Source: Ahaetulla prasina (taxonomy: Eukaryota; Chordata; Lepidosauria; Squamata; Colubridae). From it: a DNA stretch of 64,000 nt. Shown piece after piece: positions 39,214 to 52,400 of the stretch. Location: contig NC_080542.1 in assembly GCF_028640845.1 (NCBI RefSeq), positions 15,331,901-15,395,900 of the forward strand. The letters are read 5' to 3'. A program made the position numbers and the translations under genes. The notes below the pieces were generated by a model, which was not told where the DNA came from, did not search any database, and saw only the letters and a program-made list of their open reading frames with translations. How positions within the stretch are numbered: the first letter of the stretch is position 1; every line of letters begins with the position of its first letter.

Positions 39214-39886
39214 CAGTGGGGGTTCGAACTGGTAGCGGTGGTGGGATGATCTGCCCACCCGCCCAGATGTCATCAAAAATGCTGTTCTGTCCTCCTCCAT
39301 CTCCGATCGAATGATGGCTTAATTAGCCGGCACTATCAGCTCTGATGACAAAAGAGCCAGAGTCTGCCAAGAGCCTTCGTTATCTTCCACGATGCTAGTG
39401 ACTCACAAACTTCAGCTCTAGTCAATCAGTGGATTTGCCTGTTACAAAGAGACACAGCAGCTCTTTATATTCTGTGGGGTGTGGCTCCATGACTCAGCAC
39501 TTCCTAGGCCTGCCCCACCCTTGCTTCTGTTGTTCCCTCCTCTCCTGCCTACAAAACCTAGGATTCAACCATGCCTGATTGCTGTCAGCTGGTTCTGCAG
39601 GCATGGCCTGGGGGGGGGGAAAGAGTCAGGGGATGGAGGCCTCATTATCTCTTTTGCCTGGCCTGCTTCTGGCTCCTGGAGCTGAGCCGGGAAGCTGGTG
39701 CTCCTGAGGTAAGTCCTGACAGCCCTTCCCCCTCACTGTCCAAGTCACTTTCTGGCAGCAGGGCCGGCTTGGGGGGCGCAGACACAACAAATGCTCTGCG
39801 CATGTGCAGAAGCTTCCGTACATGTGCAAAAGCTTCCGTGCTCCCAATAGAGAACCGATAGCAAAGAAAATTGCAACCCACTACTG
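39214..39886. mobile_element. hAT-like element with nested LTR-like repeat
   Basis: 673 bp from CAGTGGGGGTTCGAAC to TTGCAACCCACTACTG. GCCTGGAG is duplicated (39206-39213 and 39887-39894), and copy B shows the single GCCTGGAG. The interior 39310-39770 matches the GC-rich repeat at 5340-5960, so that repeat is part of, or inserted in, this element. Confidence 0.88.
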
Positions 39887-40563
39887 GCCTGGAGCCCTAA
39901 AGGGGGTGTTCACTGCTGGAGGTGGTTGATGGGATAAGAAGACTTCATCCTTGGATTGCATGTCTCTTAGTCTTGATTTTTTTTCTCTAGTTCTAAAATT
40001 CTGATTTGAATTGTTTTAATTTTAAAGTCTTTTTCTATTTGTCTTTTTATAATCTGTAAGCCACCCAGAGTTACTTTATAAGGGAGACAGGTGGCAAAGA
40101 ACTTTAATGAATAAAAAAAATAGAATAGCTAGGATTGAAGTCTCTGATTTCTTCTCTTCTTATCTGAAATGTTTGGAAAAGTAGACTAGTGAAACATTCT
40201 CCTGTAATAAGTCCAGATGGAATAATTACACAAGTTCCTATCTAGAGTTGCTGCTTACATTATCTCAGTAAAATATAACACAACAGCTCTTAATTTAATC
40301 GATTAATCAGACCCGGTTAAAATGAGCTGGCACAGAAGGCAAAATCCAAGGATATAATTGTGACTTTAGAAAGGAGCAGTAGTGGGATTCAGCCGGTTCG
40401 CATCTGTTCGGTAGAACCGGTAGCTAACTTTTTGGGCAGTTTGGTAAAATGGCTGAATAGCCTTGGCATGCCTGGCACCTCTCCTCCCATCCCAGCCACT
40501 CTTCACCAGCCAGGCATGACAAGGAGTGGTGGGGAGGGGCGAGGCTGGGCCGAGTGTGTTGAG
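39887..40563 (+). mobile_element. L2-like 3' end and MITE closing the duplication
   Basis: 39887-40115 completes the L2-like 3' end. 40380-40563 is the MITE-like sequence matching 22808-22975. Homology to copy B ends at GTGTGTTGAG. Confidence 0.65.
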
Positions 40564-41450
40564 CTGTACGCAGGTCTTTGGACAACACCCTGGGCCAACG
40601 TCAGCTCGAAGCCCATAGTGTGGCCTCTGGGACCAACAGTTTTTAATTTAATTGATTAGTCAGACCTGGTTAAAATGAACTGGCTTTCTCAATTCTGCCA
40701 CAGAAGGCAAAAAATAGGGACACCATCTTGTATTCTGCGTAAAAAATATTGCATTAGAAGAAAATTCCATCCAGCTTGACTTCCAATAGCTGTTTAATCA
40801 GGAATTCAGAACTATTTCACCATTGCTTTCTTTCAACTTTTGGTTTGGTTAATTTAATATACATTGAGTTTGATAGTCTGCCATCAAAATATTAAGCAAA
40901 TCCAACCTTATAATGGAACGACAGAAAAAAGCTGATGATCTAGTGGTCACAGAGAAGGCTGTGAAAATATCTCCATGTCCCTAACATCTTGGACACAAAC
41001 TGTTTCAACTCCTCCCCATGGGACAGGGTTATAGGGTATTGTATGCCAAGACACAAGGACATTTTTTTTTCTTTGTGCTGAATGTTTCATTCTCACAGTT
41101 GGCAAAACATGGTGACTAGAATGTGGTTGTAGTACTATTTAACCCTTTAGTGCACTTATTTTCCCCTTCTAATATTTGCACACTTTTAGTATTATTACTA
41201 TTATTATTTTCTCTATTGTTTTGTAACTAAACTCCATACTGGAGACAAATTCTTTGGATGTCTAACCACAATTGGCCATATAAAGTATTCTATTATTCTA
41301 TTCCAGTGGTAGTCAACCTGGTCCCTACCGCCCACTAGTGGGCGTTCCAGCTTTCATGGTGGGCGGTAGGGGTTTTGTCCGATACGGAAGCACTTTTCTT
41401 TTTTAAAAATTTAATTGACTTTTTAAAAAAAATTCATAGCATTATTTAAA
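40564..41450 (+). mobile_element. Spacer with decayed LINE remnants
   Basis: 40639-40712 repeats part of 40294-40345 (TTAATTTAATTGATTAGTCA). 40905-41306 is an old copy of the LINE at 41451: AACTGTTTCAACTCCT near 41000 and a TATTCTATTATTCTATT tail near 41287. 41307-41450 includes a short palindromic repeat (CTACCGCCCACTAGTGGGCG). Confidence 0.6.
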
Positions 41451-42113
41451 ATGTTCTTTCTGCGCCAACTCAGTAAGCTCAAACTGCCCAAGGAGCTGCT
41501 GATCCAATTCTACAGAGGAATTATTGAGTCTGTCATTTGCACCTCTATAACTGTCTGGTTCGGTTCTGCAACCCAACAAGAAAAACACAGACTTCAGAGG
41601 ATAATTATAACTGCAGAAAAAATAATTGCTACCAACCTGCCTTCCATTGAGGACCTGTATACTGCACGAATCAAGAAGAGGGCCGTGAAAATATTTGCAG
41701 ATCCCTCGCATCCTGGACATAAACTGTTTCAACTCCTACCCTCAAAACGACGCTATAGAGCACTGCACACCAGAACAACTAGATACAAGAACAGTTTTTT
41801 CCCGAAGGCCATCACTCTGCTAAACAAATAATTCCCTCAACACTGTCAGACTATTTACTGAATCTGCACTACTATTAATCGTTTCATAGTTCCCATCACC
41901 AATCTCTTTCCACTTATGACTGTATGACTATAACTTGTTGCTGGCAATCCTTATGATTTATATTGATATATTGATCATCAATTGTGTTGTAAATGTTGTA
42001 CCTTGATGAACGTATCTTTTCTTTTATGTACACTGAGAGCATATGCACCAAGACAAATTCCTTGTGTGTCCAATCACACTTGGCCAATAAAAATTCTATT
42101 CTATTCTATTCTA
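41451..42113 (+). mobile_element. Rex1/L3-like LINE 3' end
   Basis: The open frame to 41831 encodes FFLRQLSKLKLPKELLIQFY, then SVICTSITVWFGSATQQEK, HPGHKLFQLLPSKRRYRALH and FFPKAITLLNK, the C-terminus of a non-LTR retrotransposon. The 3' UTR ends GGCCAATAAAAATTC and (TATTC)n at 42088-42112. It is 5'-truncated. Confidence 0.88.
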
Positions 42114-42330
42114 ACAACATTTTCATTAGGTTTTCATAAAATTCCCCATGACAATTTAAATTTCTGAAAATATACTATTTGTATCACCTGCGCATAAGTT
42201 TAGTTCACATTACGTAAGTGAAATTAAATGGTGCTCTAGTGCGACCGTAAACAAAAGAACCTCGTCCCAGAATAGCTCGCGCATCTCCCCCCACACCACC
42301 CAGCTGTAACAGACAAGCAGAGCTGTTATT
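42114..42330. other. Short unassigned spacer
   Basis: No gene or repeat recognised. Confidence 0.4.
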
Positions 42331-45270
42331 TATTTATTTATTTTATTTATTTTATTTGTCACAACATCAAAGAAAAAGATTATATAGTATATACACATAT
42401 AAACATATATAGGAAGAAGAAAAGAAAAACAATAGGACAGGAACAGTAGGCACATTTGTGCGCTTATGCACGCCCCTTATGGTCCTCTTAGGAATGGGGT
42501 GAGGTCAATAGTAGAAAGTTTTTGGTTAAAGCTATTAGGATTATGGGAAGAGACCACAGAGTCAGGTAAAGTATTCCAAGCACTGATGATTCTGTTGCAG
42601 AAGTCATATTTTCTGCAATCTAGATTAAAGCGGTTTACATTAAGTTTAAATCTATTGGTTGCCCTTGTATTATTGCAATTAAAGCTGAAGTAGTCTTTGA
42701 CAGGAAGGACATTACAATAGATGATTCTGTGAGTTAAACTTAGGTCTTGTCAAGGCGACGGAGTTCCAAGTTTTCGAAGCCTAGGATTTCAAGTCTGGTG
42801 GGATAAGGTATTTTGTTGTTTTCAGAGGAATGGAGAACTCTTCTTGTAAAATATTTCTGGACACGTTCAATTGTATTGATGTCAGAGATGTGGTGAGGGT
42901 TCCAAACAGGTGAGCTGTATTCTAGAATTGGTCTAGCAAATGTTTTATATGCTCTGGTTAGTAGTGTGGTGTTTTGGAAAAGAAGCTACAAAATTAGGTT
43001 TACAACTCTTAGAGCTTTTTTGCTATGTAGTTGCAGTGGGCTTTGGCACTTAGATCATTTGACATGAAAACTCCAAGGTCTTTAACGGGATGGGGTCGTC
43101 TGTAAGGTAATGTCCATCTAGTATGTACTTAGTTTTAGAGTTCTTTTTCCTATATGTAAGACTGAGCATTTGCTGGTTGAAATTTGAGCTGCCAATTTTA
43201 GACCAAGCGGTTAGATGGTCAAGGTCGTTTTGAATGATAGAAGTGTTGTCTGTGGTGTTAAATAGTTTGACATCGTCAGCAAAGAGAACACAATTACTTG
43301 AGATATGGTCACAAAGATCATTAATGTATAGAATAAAGAGTGTTGGTCCAAGGACGCTGCCTTGAGGAACTCCACTCTTGACAGGAACAGGATTTGATAA
43401 AGCATTGCCAATTTTGACCACTTGTTGTCTGTTAGACAGAAAAGCAGATATCCATTTGTGGAGGGGTCCTGAGATGCCATAGGATGTTAGTTTAAGGAGA
43501 AGTTTATCATGTACTACTGAGTCAAAAGCTTTGCAGAAGTCTATGTAGATTGCATCTATTGATTTGCCTTGATCTAGATTTGAAGTCCATATGTTTTTGC
43601 AGTGGAGAAGTTGTAAGTTACATGATAACTTTTACCTGAAACCAAATTGTTTGTTGGAGACTAGTTTGTTAGTTTCTAAGTGTGAGGTAATGGATTGATT
43701 GATGATACATTCTATGACTTTGCAGGTGACGCAGCAAAGGGAGATCGGTCTGTAGTTTTCGACTAAGCTGGGGTCTCCTTTTTTTGAAGATGGGGATGAC
43801 TGTGGCTAGTGACCAAAGTTTGGGAAGAGAACTGGTAGTGAAAGCTTTATCAAAGATAATACTTAGGGGTTCAGCTATATTAATGGAAAGTTTTTTTAAG
43901 AAATATGCACATAGACCATCAGGTCCAATAGAAAGCGATGGTTTTAAGTTGTGAAGAGCTTTACCAACGTTGTCTTCTGTGAAATCTATATGAGTTAAAT
44001 CATCATAGTCATTGCTGGTTCGTTTGTGGAATGTTGGATATGTGTTATCGGAGTTAACAAAAACTGAGCCAAAGAAAATGTTGAAGAGGTTTGCTTTGAC
44101 TGTTTCGTCATTGCATTCTTTGTTGTTAGAATCTTTTAGTGGTGGGATGGATCTTGAATCTTTAAGTTTATTGTTGACAAAATTATAAAAGGCACGATTG
44201 GAATTTGTGCGTAGAAGGTTTTCTTCTTGCTTGGTGTGGTAATTTGTGCATTCAGTTTTTATTTGGTTGCATATGTTTCTGTAGCGGTTTCTGAAGTTTG
44301 TAACATAGCCTTTTTTGTTTCTTTTCCAGAGGGATTTTTTTTTGATTGAAGCTTTTTTATTGATATGGGTAGTTTGTTTTTCTTGGACATGGTAGTCATT
44401 CGTGGTACATATAATTTAATGACTCTATTGATTTCAAGTAGGAAGACTCTATAGAGGTCATCAGCGGTTATGCAGGTTGCAAACAGATTTTGCCAGTTCA
44501 GAAATGAAAGATCGTTGTTTATAAGGTCGTAATTGGCTTTCTTGAAGTTGTAGTTGGGAGTTCTGGTGTTATGACGATTTAAGTATGGACGTATATTGAG
44601 ACGAAAATCAATCATGCAGTGGTCACTGTTTGAAAAAGGTTCTTTAATTTGTAGTCCGTAAATTGAGTTTGGATTGTTGCAGAAGATGAGGTCAAGGCAG
44701 TTGTTGAGTCTTGTATTGTTAGTTACAAGTTGTTCAAGACCTAGGTTTGTAACAGCGTTGTATAGTGTAGTATGGATTGGGTCAGTTGAACATTCATTAG
44801 TTGTCCAGTTAATGAGAGGTAGATTTAAGTCACCCAGGAAGATAAGAGGGTATGGGCAAGAGGTAGTCCATGTTAGCATTGAGGTTAGCATATTTGCGTG
44901 GGTAATGTCATAGTCGGGGGCTCTGTAGCATAGTAAGAATCGAAGAGTAGTGTCAAGGGATAGGTCGCATACTATAGTTTCAGGAAGAGAGAGTTTATGT
45001 GCTACTTGGATATTTTTTAGATTCAGTGTCTTTTTGTAAAAGATAGCCACTCCACCACCTCTTCGGTTTTCCCGATCTGATCGATAGACTTGATATTCTT
45101 TGTTTGAGATAATGGAGTCAGGAAGGGATGAATTCAGCCATGTTTCACAAACAAAAATGATATCAAATGTGCCACTGTTTAATAAGAGGATAAATTCAGG
45201 TAATTTGTTGACTATGCTTCTTGCATTTATCAATTTGCATTTGAGATCTGATATGATTGGTGTTGAAGAG
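42331..45270 (-). mobile_element. Long CR1/L3-like LINE with broken frames
   Basis: The minus strand carries an endonuclease domain (45233-44259: [64 protein letters not shown]). Reverse transcriptase blocks follow (43421-43050: [30 protein letters not shown]). The frame is interrupted between these regions and after 43050, so the copy is dead. The 3' tail is an ATAAA-type repeat at 42331-42358. The C-terminal block matches 15823-16737 and 50307-51436. Confidence 0.92.
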
Positions 45271-46165
45271 GTAAGGGGCGTGTTAGCTGGCGCCCCCCCC
45301 CCAAAACTGTTCTGTTCTGTTCTGTTCTGCTCTGCTCTGCTCTGCTCTTCTGCTCTGCTCTGCTCTGCTCTACTTTACTCTATAAACCCTCTTATATCTT
45401 TAAAGCCTTGTCATTCAGTCTTGGTTTAAAAGAATCCCATCAATAACTACCAGAAACCACAGCATGTATGTTTTAATCCCAATAAATTCACCTTGTTACT
45501 TTCTCTTTATTTTTATTTGTTAAAGTTGATCTTTGATCTCCTCAAGGAATATCCCAGATATTCACTTCTGATTATTTTCTTTTTCTCTCTTTTCAAGAGC
45601 AGTCTTTTGACCGTCCAAAAATCTATAACTTTGAACTATAACTTGATCTATTTCCTGAGCTATATTTGAACTATAACTTCTCTGCAATGAGAATTATACA
45701 GGTATTTATTTTATTTTATTTTATTTTATTTATTTATTTATTTTGTCAAGCATGTAATAGGTAACAGATATAAATATAAACATAATTATGAATACATGAA
45801 ATGAATATACATGATATCCTATTATATTATATATTATATCATATATTACATTACATTATATTACATTACATTACATTATCATATTATATTGATATTATAA
45901 TATATCCCATTGAGAGTGTATAAACACTGTGTTCTTTGTGATACTGTAGAGAATCTATAATTGTGCAGTTAGGAACATCTGCCATCCACTAATCAAATTA
46001 ATCCTGTTTATTCCTATATTCAAGTGCCTAGAGATTCTGATGCAACTACTAAAACGGTCATTAATAACCTCCAAGCCAGTTCTCCATCCTAGATCAAATC
46101 TTTTACATGATACAATTTCACGTTTGTGTGTAGATCAGCCAAGTCAACCCATGATGCTGAAGGAC
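45271..46165. repeat. (TTCTG)n tract and LINE tail
   Basis: 45306-45378 is a TTCTG/CTCTG pentamer repeat after a poly(C) run. 45703-45800 is a lone LINE 3' end in complement, a TTTTA-repeat tail followed by TTTGTCAAGCATGTAATAGG. Then come TTACA/TATAT-rich repeats to 45905. The rest is unassigned 5' flank of V2R-D. Confidence 0.7.
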
Positions 46166-46230
46166 ACTTGGAATGTTCTAGGAATGTGTGAACTGATGTC
46201 TTAATAGTAATACTTTCATACAAAAAAAAA

Positions 46231-46442
46231 ATGACGATATTGATGGTTTTTCTGCTACTTCCACAAACAGTATGCTTGCTCGCTGATGGGAAATGTTACA
46301 TTGGTGAATCACTTCCTATCCTTCATAAGTACATTAAACCAGGAAATTTCATCTTTAGTGGCATTATGTCTCAGATTTATATCCCTTCTGAGCAAATCAC
46401 ATTTACCAAGCATCCGTCTGAAGATCTGAATGCCGAAGCTAT
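46231..46442 (+). CDS. V2R-D exon 1 (intact copy)
   Basis: Starts [20 protein letters not shown], a signal peptide followed by [20 protein letters not shown], and ends in phase 2 at AT|GTAAGG. A strongly similar upstream region (from about 46170) is repeated at 46996, so the exon has been duplicated together with its 5' flank. Confidence 0.88.
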
Positions 46443-49400
46443 GTAAGGAATTGCTGTTTCATTTTTTTTAAATATAAATTTTACTGAATGTTAACAATTA
46501 AACAATTTTCATTCAACTCTTGTGCATGACTGTGACCATTTACATATCATCCCACTAGTGTTCTCCTATACTCTATATAATTTTTCTAAATTATATTACT
46601 AATTCTAATTTGAATTTCTAATTCTTATGAATTCTACTATCTGTTCTTTTTTCTTTTTTCCTATTTGCAACCCAATTATACCATTTCTCCCATATGACAT
46701 AAAAATCCGAATCCATCCATCCTTTTAGTTCACGTGTCATTTTGTCCATCTTGGCGCAATCCAATATTTTTCTAATTATTAACTCTTCAGAGGGTGTATT
46801 TGAGCTTCTCCAATATTGCCCAAATGTCAATCTTGCCACCGTTGTCATATGTAAAATAATACATGTTGTTATATTTTCGTATTTTGTTTTCATCATTCCT
46901 AGAAGAAACACCTCTGGTGTGTATTCTATCTGGAAGCCTGTTACTTCTATGTATTTTTTTTGTTTTGGAGCATGACCACCATGTATGAAAGAAGGTACCT
47001 TGGAATGTTCTAGGAATGTGTGAACTGATCTTTTAATAGTAATACTTTCATACAAAAAAAAATGACGATATTTATGGTTTTTCTGCTACTGCCACAAACA
47101 GTATGCTTGCTCTCTAATGGGAAATGTTACATTGGTTTTTTGTTTTGTTTTTTTAATTTGAATTTATATCCCGCCCTTCTCCAAAGACTCAGGGTGGCTT
47201 ACACTGTGTTAAGCAATAGTCTTCATCCATTTGTATATTATATACAAAGTCAACTTTTATTGCCCCCAACAATCTGGGTCCTCATTTTACCTACCTTATA
47301 AAGGATGGAAGGCTGAGTCAACCTTGGGCCTGGTGGGACTTGAACTTGCAGTAATTGCAAGCAGCTGTGTTAATAACAGACTACTTAGTCTGTTGAGCCA
47401 CCAGAGGCCCTTCCTATCCTTTATTAAGTACATTAAACCAGGGAATTTCATCTTTAGTGGCATTATGTCTTAGATTTACATCCGTTCTGAACAAATCATG
47501 TTTACAAGGCATCTTTCTGAAGATCTGAATGCCAAAGCTATGTAAGGAATTGCTGTTACTTAATGACACCAAACATACAGGAACTTTTTGAGACCTGGTG
47601 AGGTCTAGGGGCAGAAATTCTCAATGAGACCCCTTTCCTTCTCACCATATCCCAAGTCAGTGTCCTTTAAAGACAAGAAGCTTTTAAATGGGAGTGAAAG
47701 TAGAATGGAACATTTTGAAACAATTCTTCCTATTAATATTGGGATCTGATGGATATGTTTTACTGCTTTGAATGAAAATGCTGATTCTTAAAAAATTTTC
47801 AAGTAATGAACTATATATTTCATACTTCTCATTTCAAATTTTTTTACTACCAGTCTGTAGGGGGGTTTGGTGGGCGTAGCAGGGGAAGGATACTGTAAAA
47901 TCTCCATTCCATCCCCACTCCAGGGGAAGGTTACCCCAAAATCCCCATTCCCTCCCGATCAGCTGGGACTTGGGAGGCAGAGATTAGATTGGGGTGGGGC
48001 CAGTCGGAATTTTTACTACCAGTTCTCCAAACTATTCAAAATTTCTGCTACCAGTTCTCCAGAACTGGTCAGAACCTGCTGAAACCTACCTCTGTTCTCA
48101 TCTCATTTTATAGGGTCCAAGATACTTTCTTGCAAAGAAGGGGGCAGAAAGTTTGAGACATTCATTTTCTACTACTGGCATCAATCATTAACATTCTTTT
48201 TTTCCCCTCAACATTTTGACCGCTGACATTATTGTTCAGAAAAAATAATAATTTCTATTGTCACAGAATAGTAAATCATAGGGGGGGGGATTGAAGGAAG
48301 AGGAGGAGGAAGGAGGAGGAGGAGGAGGATAATTACAAGAAGAAGGAGAAGGAGAAGGAGAAGGAGATGAAGAAAAGTAGAGCAGTTGGAATCCTGAATA
48401 TCAGCAGTCTGAATTGCAGCAAGCTATTATAGCATATACTTATTTTTGTTTTAGTTGATCAGATAACTGTGTGATCTGTCAAATGTAGTTTTACCTTTGA
48501 TTAATACCTATTAATGATATGTCACACATTTTAATCTAGTATACCATGGACATTTTATCTCCACAATTAACTACATATTTATTTCAGTCAATGCTCTGCA
48601 TAAAACTTTTATCTCAACATTCTTATTATGTGTGCTTGGTTTTAAAATTTGATTTGTTGTAAAGAGAATGAGTCTTCTTCCTTCTCCTTCTCCTTCTCCT
48701 TCTCCTTCTCCTTCTCCCTCTCCCCCTCCCCCTCCTCCTTCTCCTTCTCCTTCTCCTTCCCCTACTCCTACCCCTACCCCTTCCCCTTATCCTTATCCCT
48801 ATCCTTATCCCTTTTTCAGTGTAAGATAAATATACCTTAAAGTAAAGTATTATTTTATAATGTTATTTTCTCACTAGCAGATATATTTCTAAATAATTCA
48901 GAATTCTCATCATAGGTTACTAACTCATAATTACCAGCACATCCTGGCATTGGCTTTTGCAATAAAGGAGATCAATGAACATCCCTCCATTTTATTGAAT
49001 AATACCCTTGGATTCCATATTTATAACAGCCATTTCAGCGCAAGCTGGACCATCCATGCCTCACTGGAAGCTCTTTCCTTACAAGGATTCATACCTAATT
49101 ATAACTGTGACAGCCAGAAGAATTTGGTAGCCGCCATTGGGGGCCCAAGTGCGAACATTTTTTTACACATGGCACTCATTCTCTGCTTGTACAAGATTCC
49201 ACAGGTAAGATGATGTTAAGGTGAGAATGAATTTAGATCTCTTGCTCTGCTTAGACACAGAAATTAGCCTGAAGTAGATAGTAATAGCAGTAGCACTTAG
49301 ACTTATATACCGCTTCATAGTGCTTTACAGACCTTTCTAAGCGGTTTACAGAGTCAGCATTTTGCCCCCAACAATCTGGGTCCTCATTTTACTGACCTCG

Positions 49401-52400
49401 GAAAGATGGAAGGCTGAGTTAATCTTGAGCCTGGTGAGATTCCATCTGCTAAACTCCTGGCAGCTGATGATCAGCAGAAGTAGCTTGAAGTACTACACTC
49501 TAATCACTGTGCCACCGAGCCTCAATAGATGCAGATAATTTGACCAACAGATTGTACACTTGAAGAACTGTGATGGTGCAGTGGTTAGACTGCAGTATTG
49601 CAGGCTAACTTTGCCCACTGCCAGGAGTTCAGTCGTGATGACTGAAGATCAACTCAGACTTCTGTCTTTCTGAGGTGGGTAAAATGAGGACCCAGGCTGT
49701 TGGAGGGTAGTATGCTGACCCTGTAAAGAGAGGGCTGTAATGCACTATGAAGCAGTTGTTGTTGTTAGTTGCAAAGTTATAGCTGACCAATCGCAATCCC
49801 ATAGACAACGTTCCTCAAGACCTTCCTGTTCTCTACCATCCTCTGGAGTCCATTTAAACTCATGCCTACTGCTTCAGTGACTCCATCCAGCCACCTCATT
49901 CTCTGTCGTCCCCTTCTTCTTTTGCCCTCAATCTTTCCCACCATTAGGCTCTTCTCCAGTGAGTCCTTCCTTCTCATTAGGTGGCCAAAGTATTTGAGTT
50001 TCATCTTCAGGATCTGGCCTTCTAAAGAGCAGTCAGGGTTGATCTCCTCTAGGACTGACTGGTTTGATTGCCTTGCAGTGTAAGAGACTCACAGGAATCT
50101 TCTCCAGCACTAGAGTTCAAAGGCTTCAATTCTTTGGCGCTCAGCCTTTCTTATGGTCCAACCTTCACAGCCATACATTGCAACTGGGAAAACCATAGCC
50201 TTGACTATACACACTTTTGTTGGCAGGGTGATGTCTCTGCTTTTTAGTATGCTGTCTAGATTTGCCATAGCTTTCCTCCCCAGGATCAAGTGTCTTTTAA
50301 TTTATTTTTTAATTTATTTTATTTATTTGTCACAACAGTATATATAAGTATAAGCATGGAATAACTTTACTATATAAAGCATATATATAATCATAAATAT
50401 GTAATAACTATATGAAATTGGATACTATCAAAGGGAACATTAGGACAGGAACGGTAGGCACATTGGTGCTCTTATGCACGCCCCTTACAGATCTCTTAGG
50501 AATGGGGTGAAGTCAATAGTAGATAGTTTTTGGTTAAAGCTTTGGGGATTTTGGGAAGAGACCAAAGAGTCTGGTAGTGCATTCCAGGCATTAACAACTC
50601 TGTTGCTGAAGTCATATTTTCTGCAATCAAGATTGGAGCGGTTCACATTAAGCTTAAATCTATTGTGTGTTCGTGCATTGTTGTGATTGAAGCTGAAGTA
50701 GTCTTCAACTGGAAGGACGTTGTAACAGATGATTTTATGAGTTAAACTCAGGTCATGCCAAAGGCGGCGGAGTTCTAAATTTTCTAAACCCAGGATTTCA
50801 AGTTTGCTGGTATAAGGTATTTTGTTGTAATCAGAGGAGTGGAGAACCCTTCTTGTAAAATATTTCTGGACATGCTCAATTGTTTTAATGTCCAAAATGA
50901 GGTATGGGTTCCAGACAGGCAAGCTGTATTCAAGAATTGGTCTAGCAAATGTTTTATATGCTCTGGTTAGTAGTGTAGTGTTTCTGGAGAAGAAGGTATG
51001 CAAGATTAAGTTTACAACTCTTAAAGCCTTTTTTGCGATGTAGTTGCAGTGGGCTTTGTTACTTAGATCATTTGATATGAAAACTCCAAGGTCTTTAATG
51101 GGATGGGGGTCATCTACAAGGTAATGACCATCAAGCTTGTATTTAGTGTTCAGATTCTTTTTTCCAATGTGTAAGACAGAGCATTTGCTGGTTGAGATTT
51201 GGAGTTGCCAGGTTTTAGACCATTCTGACACAAAGTCAAGGTCTTTTTGAAGGGTAGCTGTATTGTTGGTAGTGTTGAATAGTTTAACATCATCAGCGAA
51301 GAGAACACAATTACTTGTAATATGGTCACAGAGATTGTTAATGTATAATATGAAGAGTGTTGGTCCAAGAACACTGCCTTGGGGAACGCCACTATTGACA
51401 GGAACAGGATTTGATAGAGCATTGCCTATTTTGACCAATTGACTGCAGCCAATTTCTTGGCTGCAGTCCCCATCTGTGGTGATCTTGGAGCCCAGGAAAA
51501 TAAAATCTGTCACTACCTTCAAAGTTGGCTTGAAACTCAACATTAAGAAAACTAAGATGGCATCCAGACCTCTCAATTCCTGGCAAATAGATGGGAAAGA
51601 ACTGGAGGTAGTAACAGATGAAACAGTCCATAACTCCTTTTTTTTAAAAAAAAGTTTTTATCAAACAGTTTGTCTTTAAAAAGCAACACAGAAAACAACC
51701 ACACATACATAAAACAAAAAACATAACACATCAAAACATAACATATTAAACAATACATACCATCAATGGTAATTTTACAGCTTTCCATATCTACATACGT
51801 ATTTTGCTTTTTTAATTCTCTATTCTATTGTATCGATTTACTTCTCAATAGTAAACTCCATCGTATATATATACATACATAATAATATTCATTGTTCTTA
51901 TCTACACATTTATATTTGTTTATATTTACATCTCTTTATTTAATGTTGTTCAGTTATTCCAAGTTAAGTTTCATCAATATTAAGTTAAACATTTCCTGTT
52001 CTGGTTTCTATTTTCGAGCCAACTGTACATTTTATTCCATGTTTCATAGTCATCCAAATCATCTCTCTCTTTCAACTCCATAGTTATTTTATCCATCTCT
52101 GTGCATTCGAGAATTTTCCTAATTACTATTTCGTCTGAGGGTAAATTGCTTTGTTTCCATTTTTTTTTTGCGAATGTGATTCTTGCTGCGGTGAGTGTAG
52201 TATAATGAATTGAAGATTGTTGTCCATTTTCAGGTCCAGTATTCCTAATAAAAACAGTTCAGGTTTCAAATCTATTTTATTTTTTTTTGCTTTGTAATTT
52301 CTTCCAACCATTTTTGAATTTTACAACAGTAATTCCTTGTGATGGGGCACATCCACCACATATGATAGAATGTTCCAGATTTATGGTTACATCTTCAACA

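Larger units (their letters stand above)
27254..40563. repeat. Segmental duplication copy 2 (contains V2R-C)
   Basis: This is homologous to 10284-22975. It has gained an L1 (29594-30216), several hAT-like elements (33156, 34610, 39214), a LINE (38418) and an intron-1 insertion (28504-29385). Part of intron 3 is missing relative to copy 1. Confidence 0.93.
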
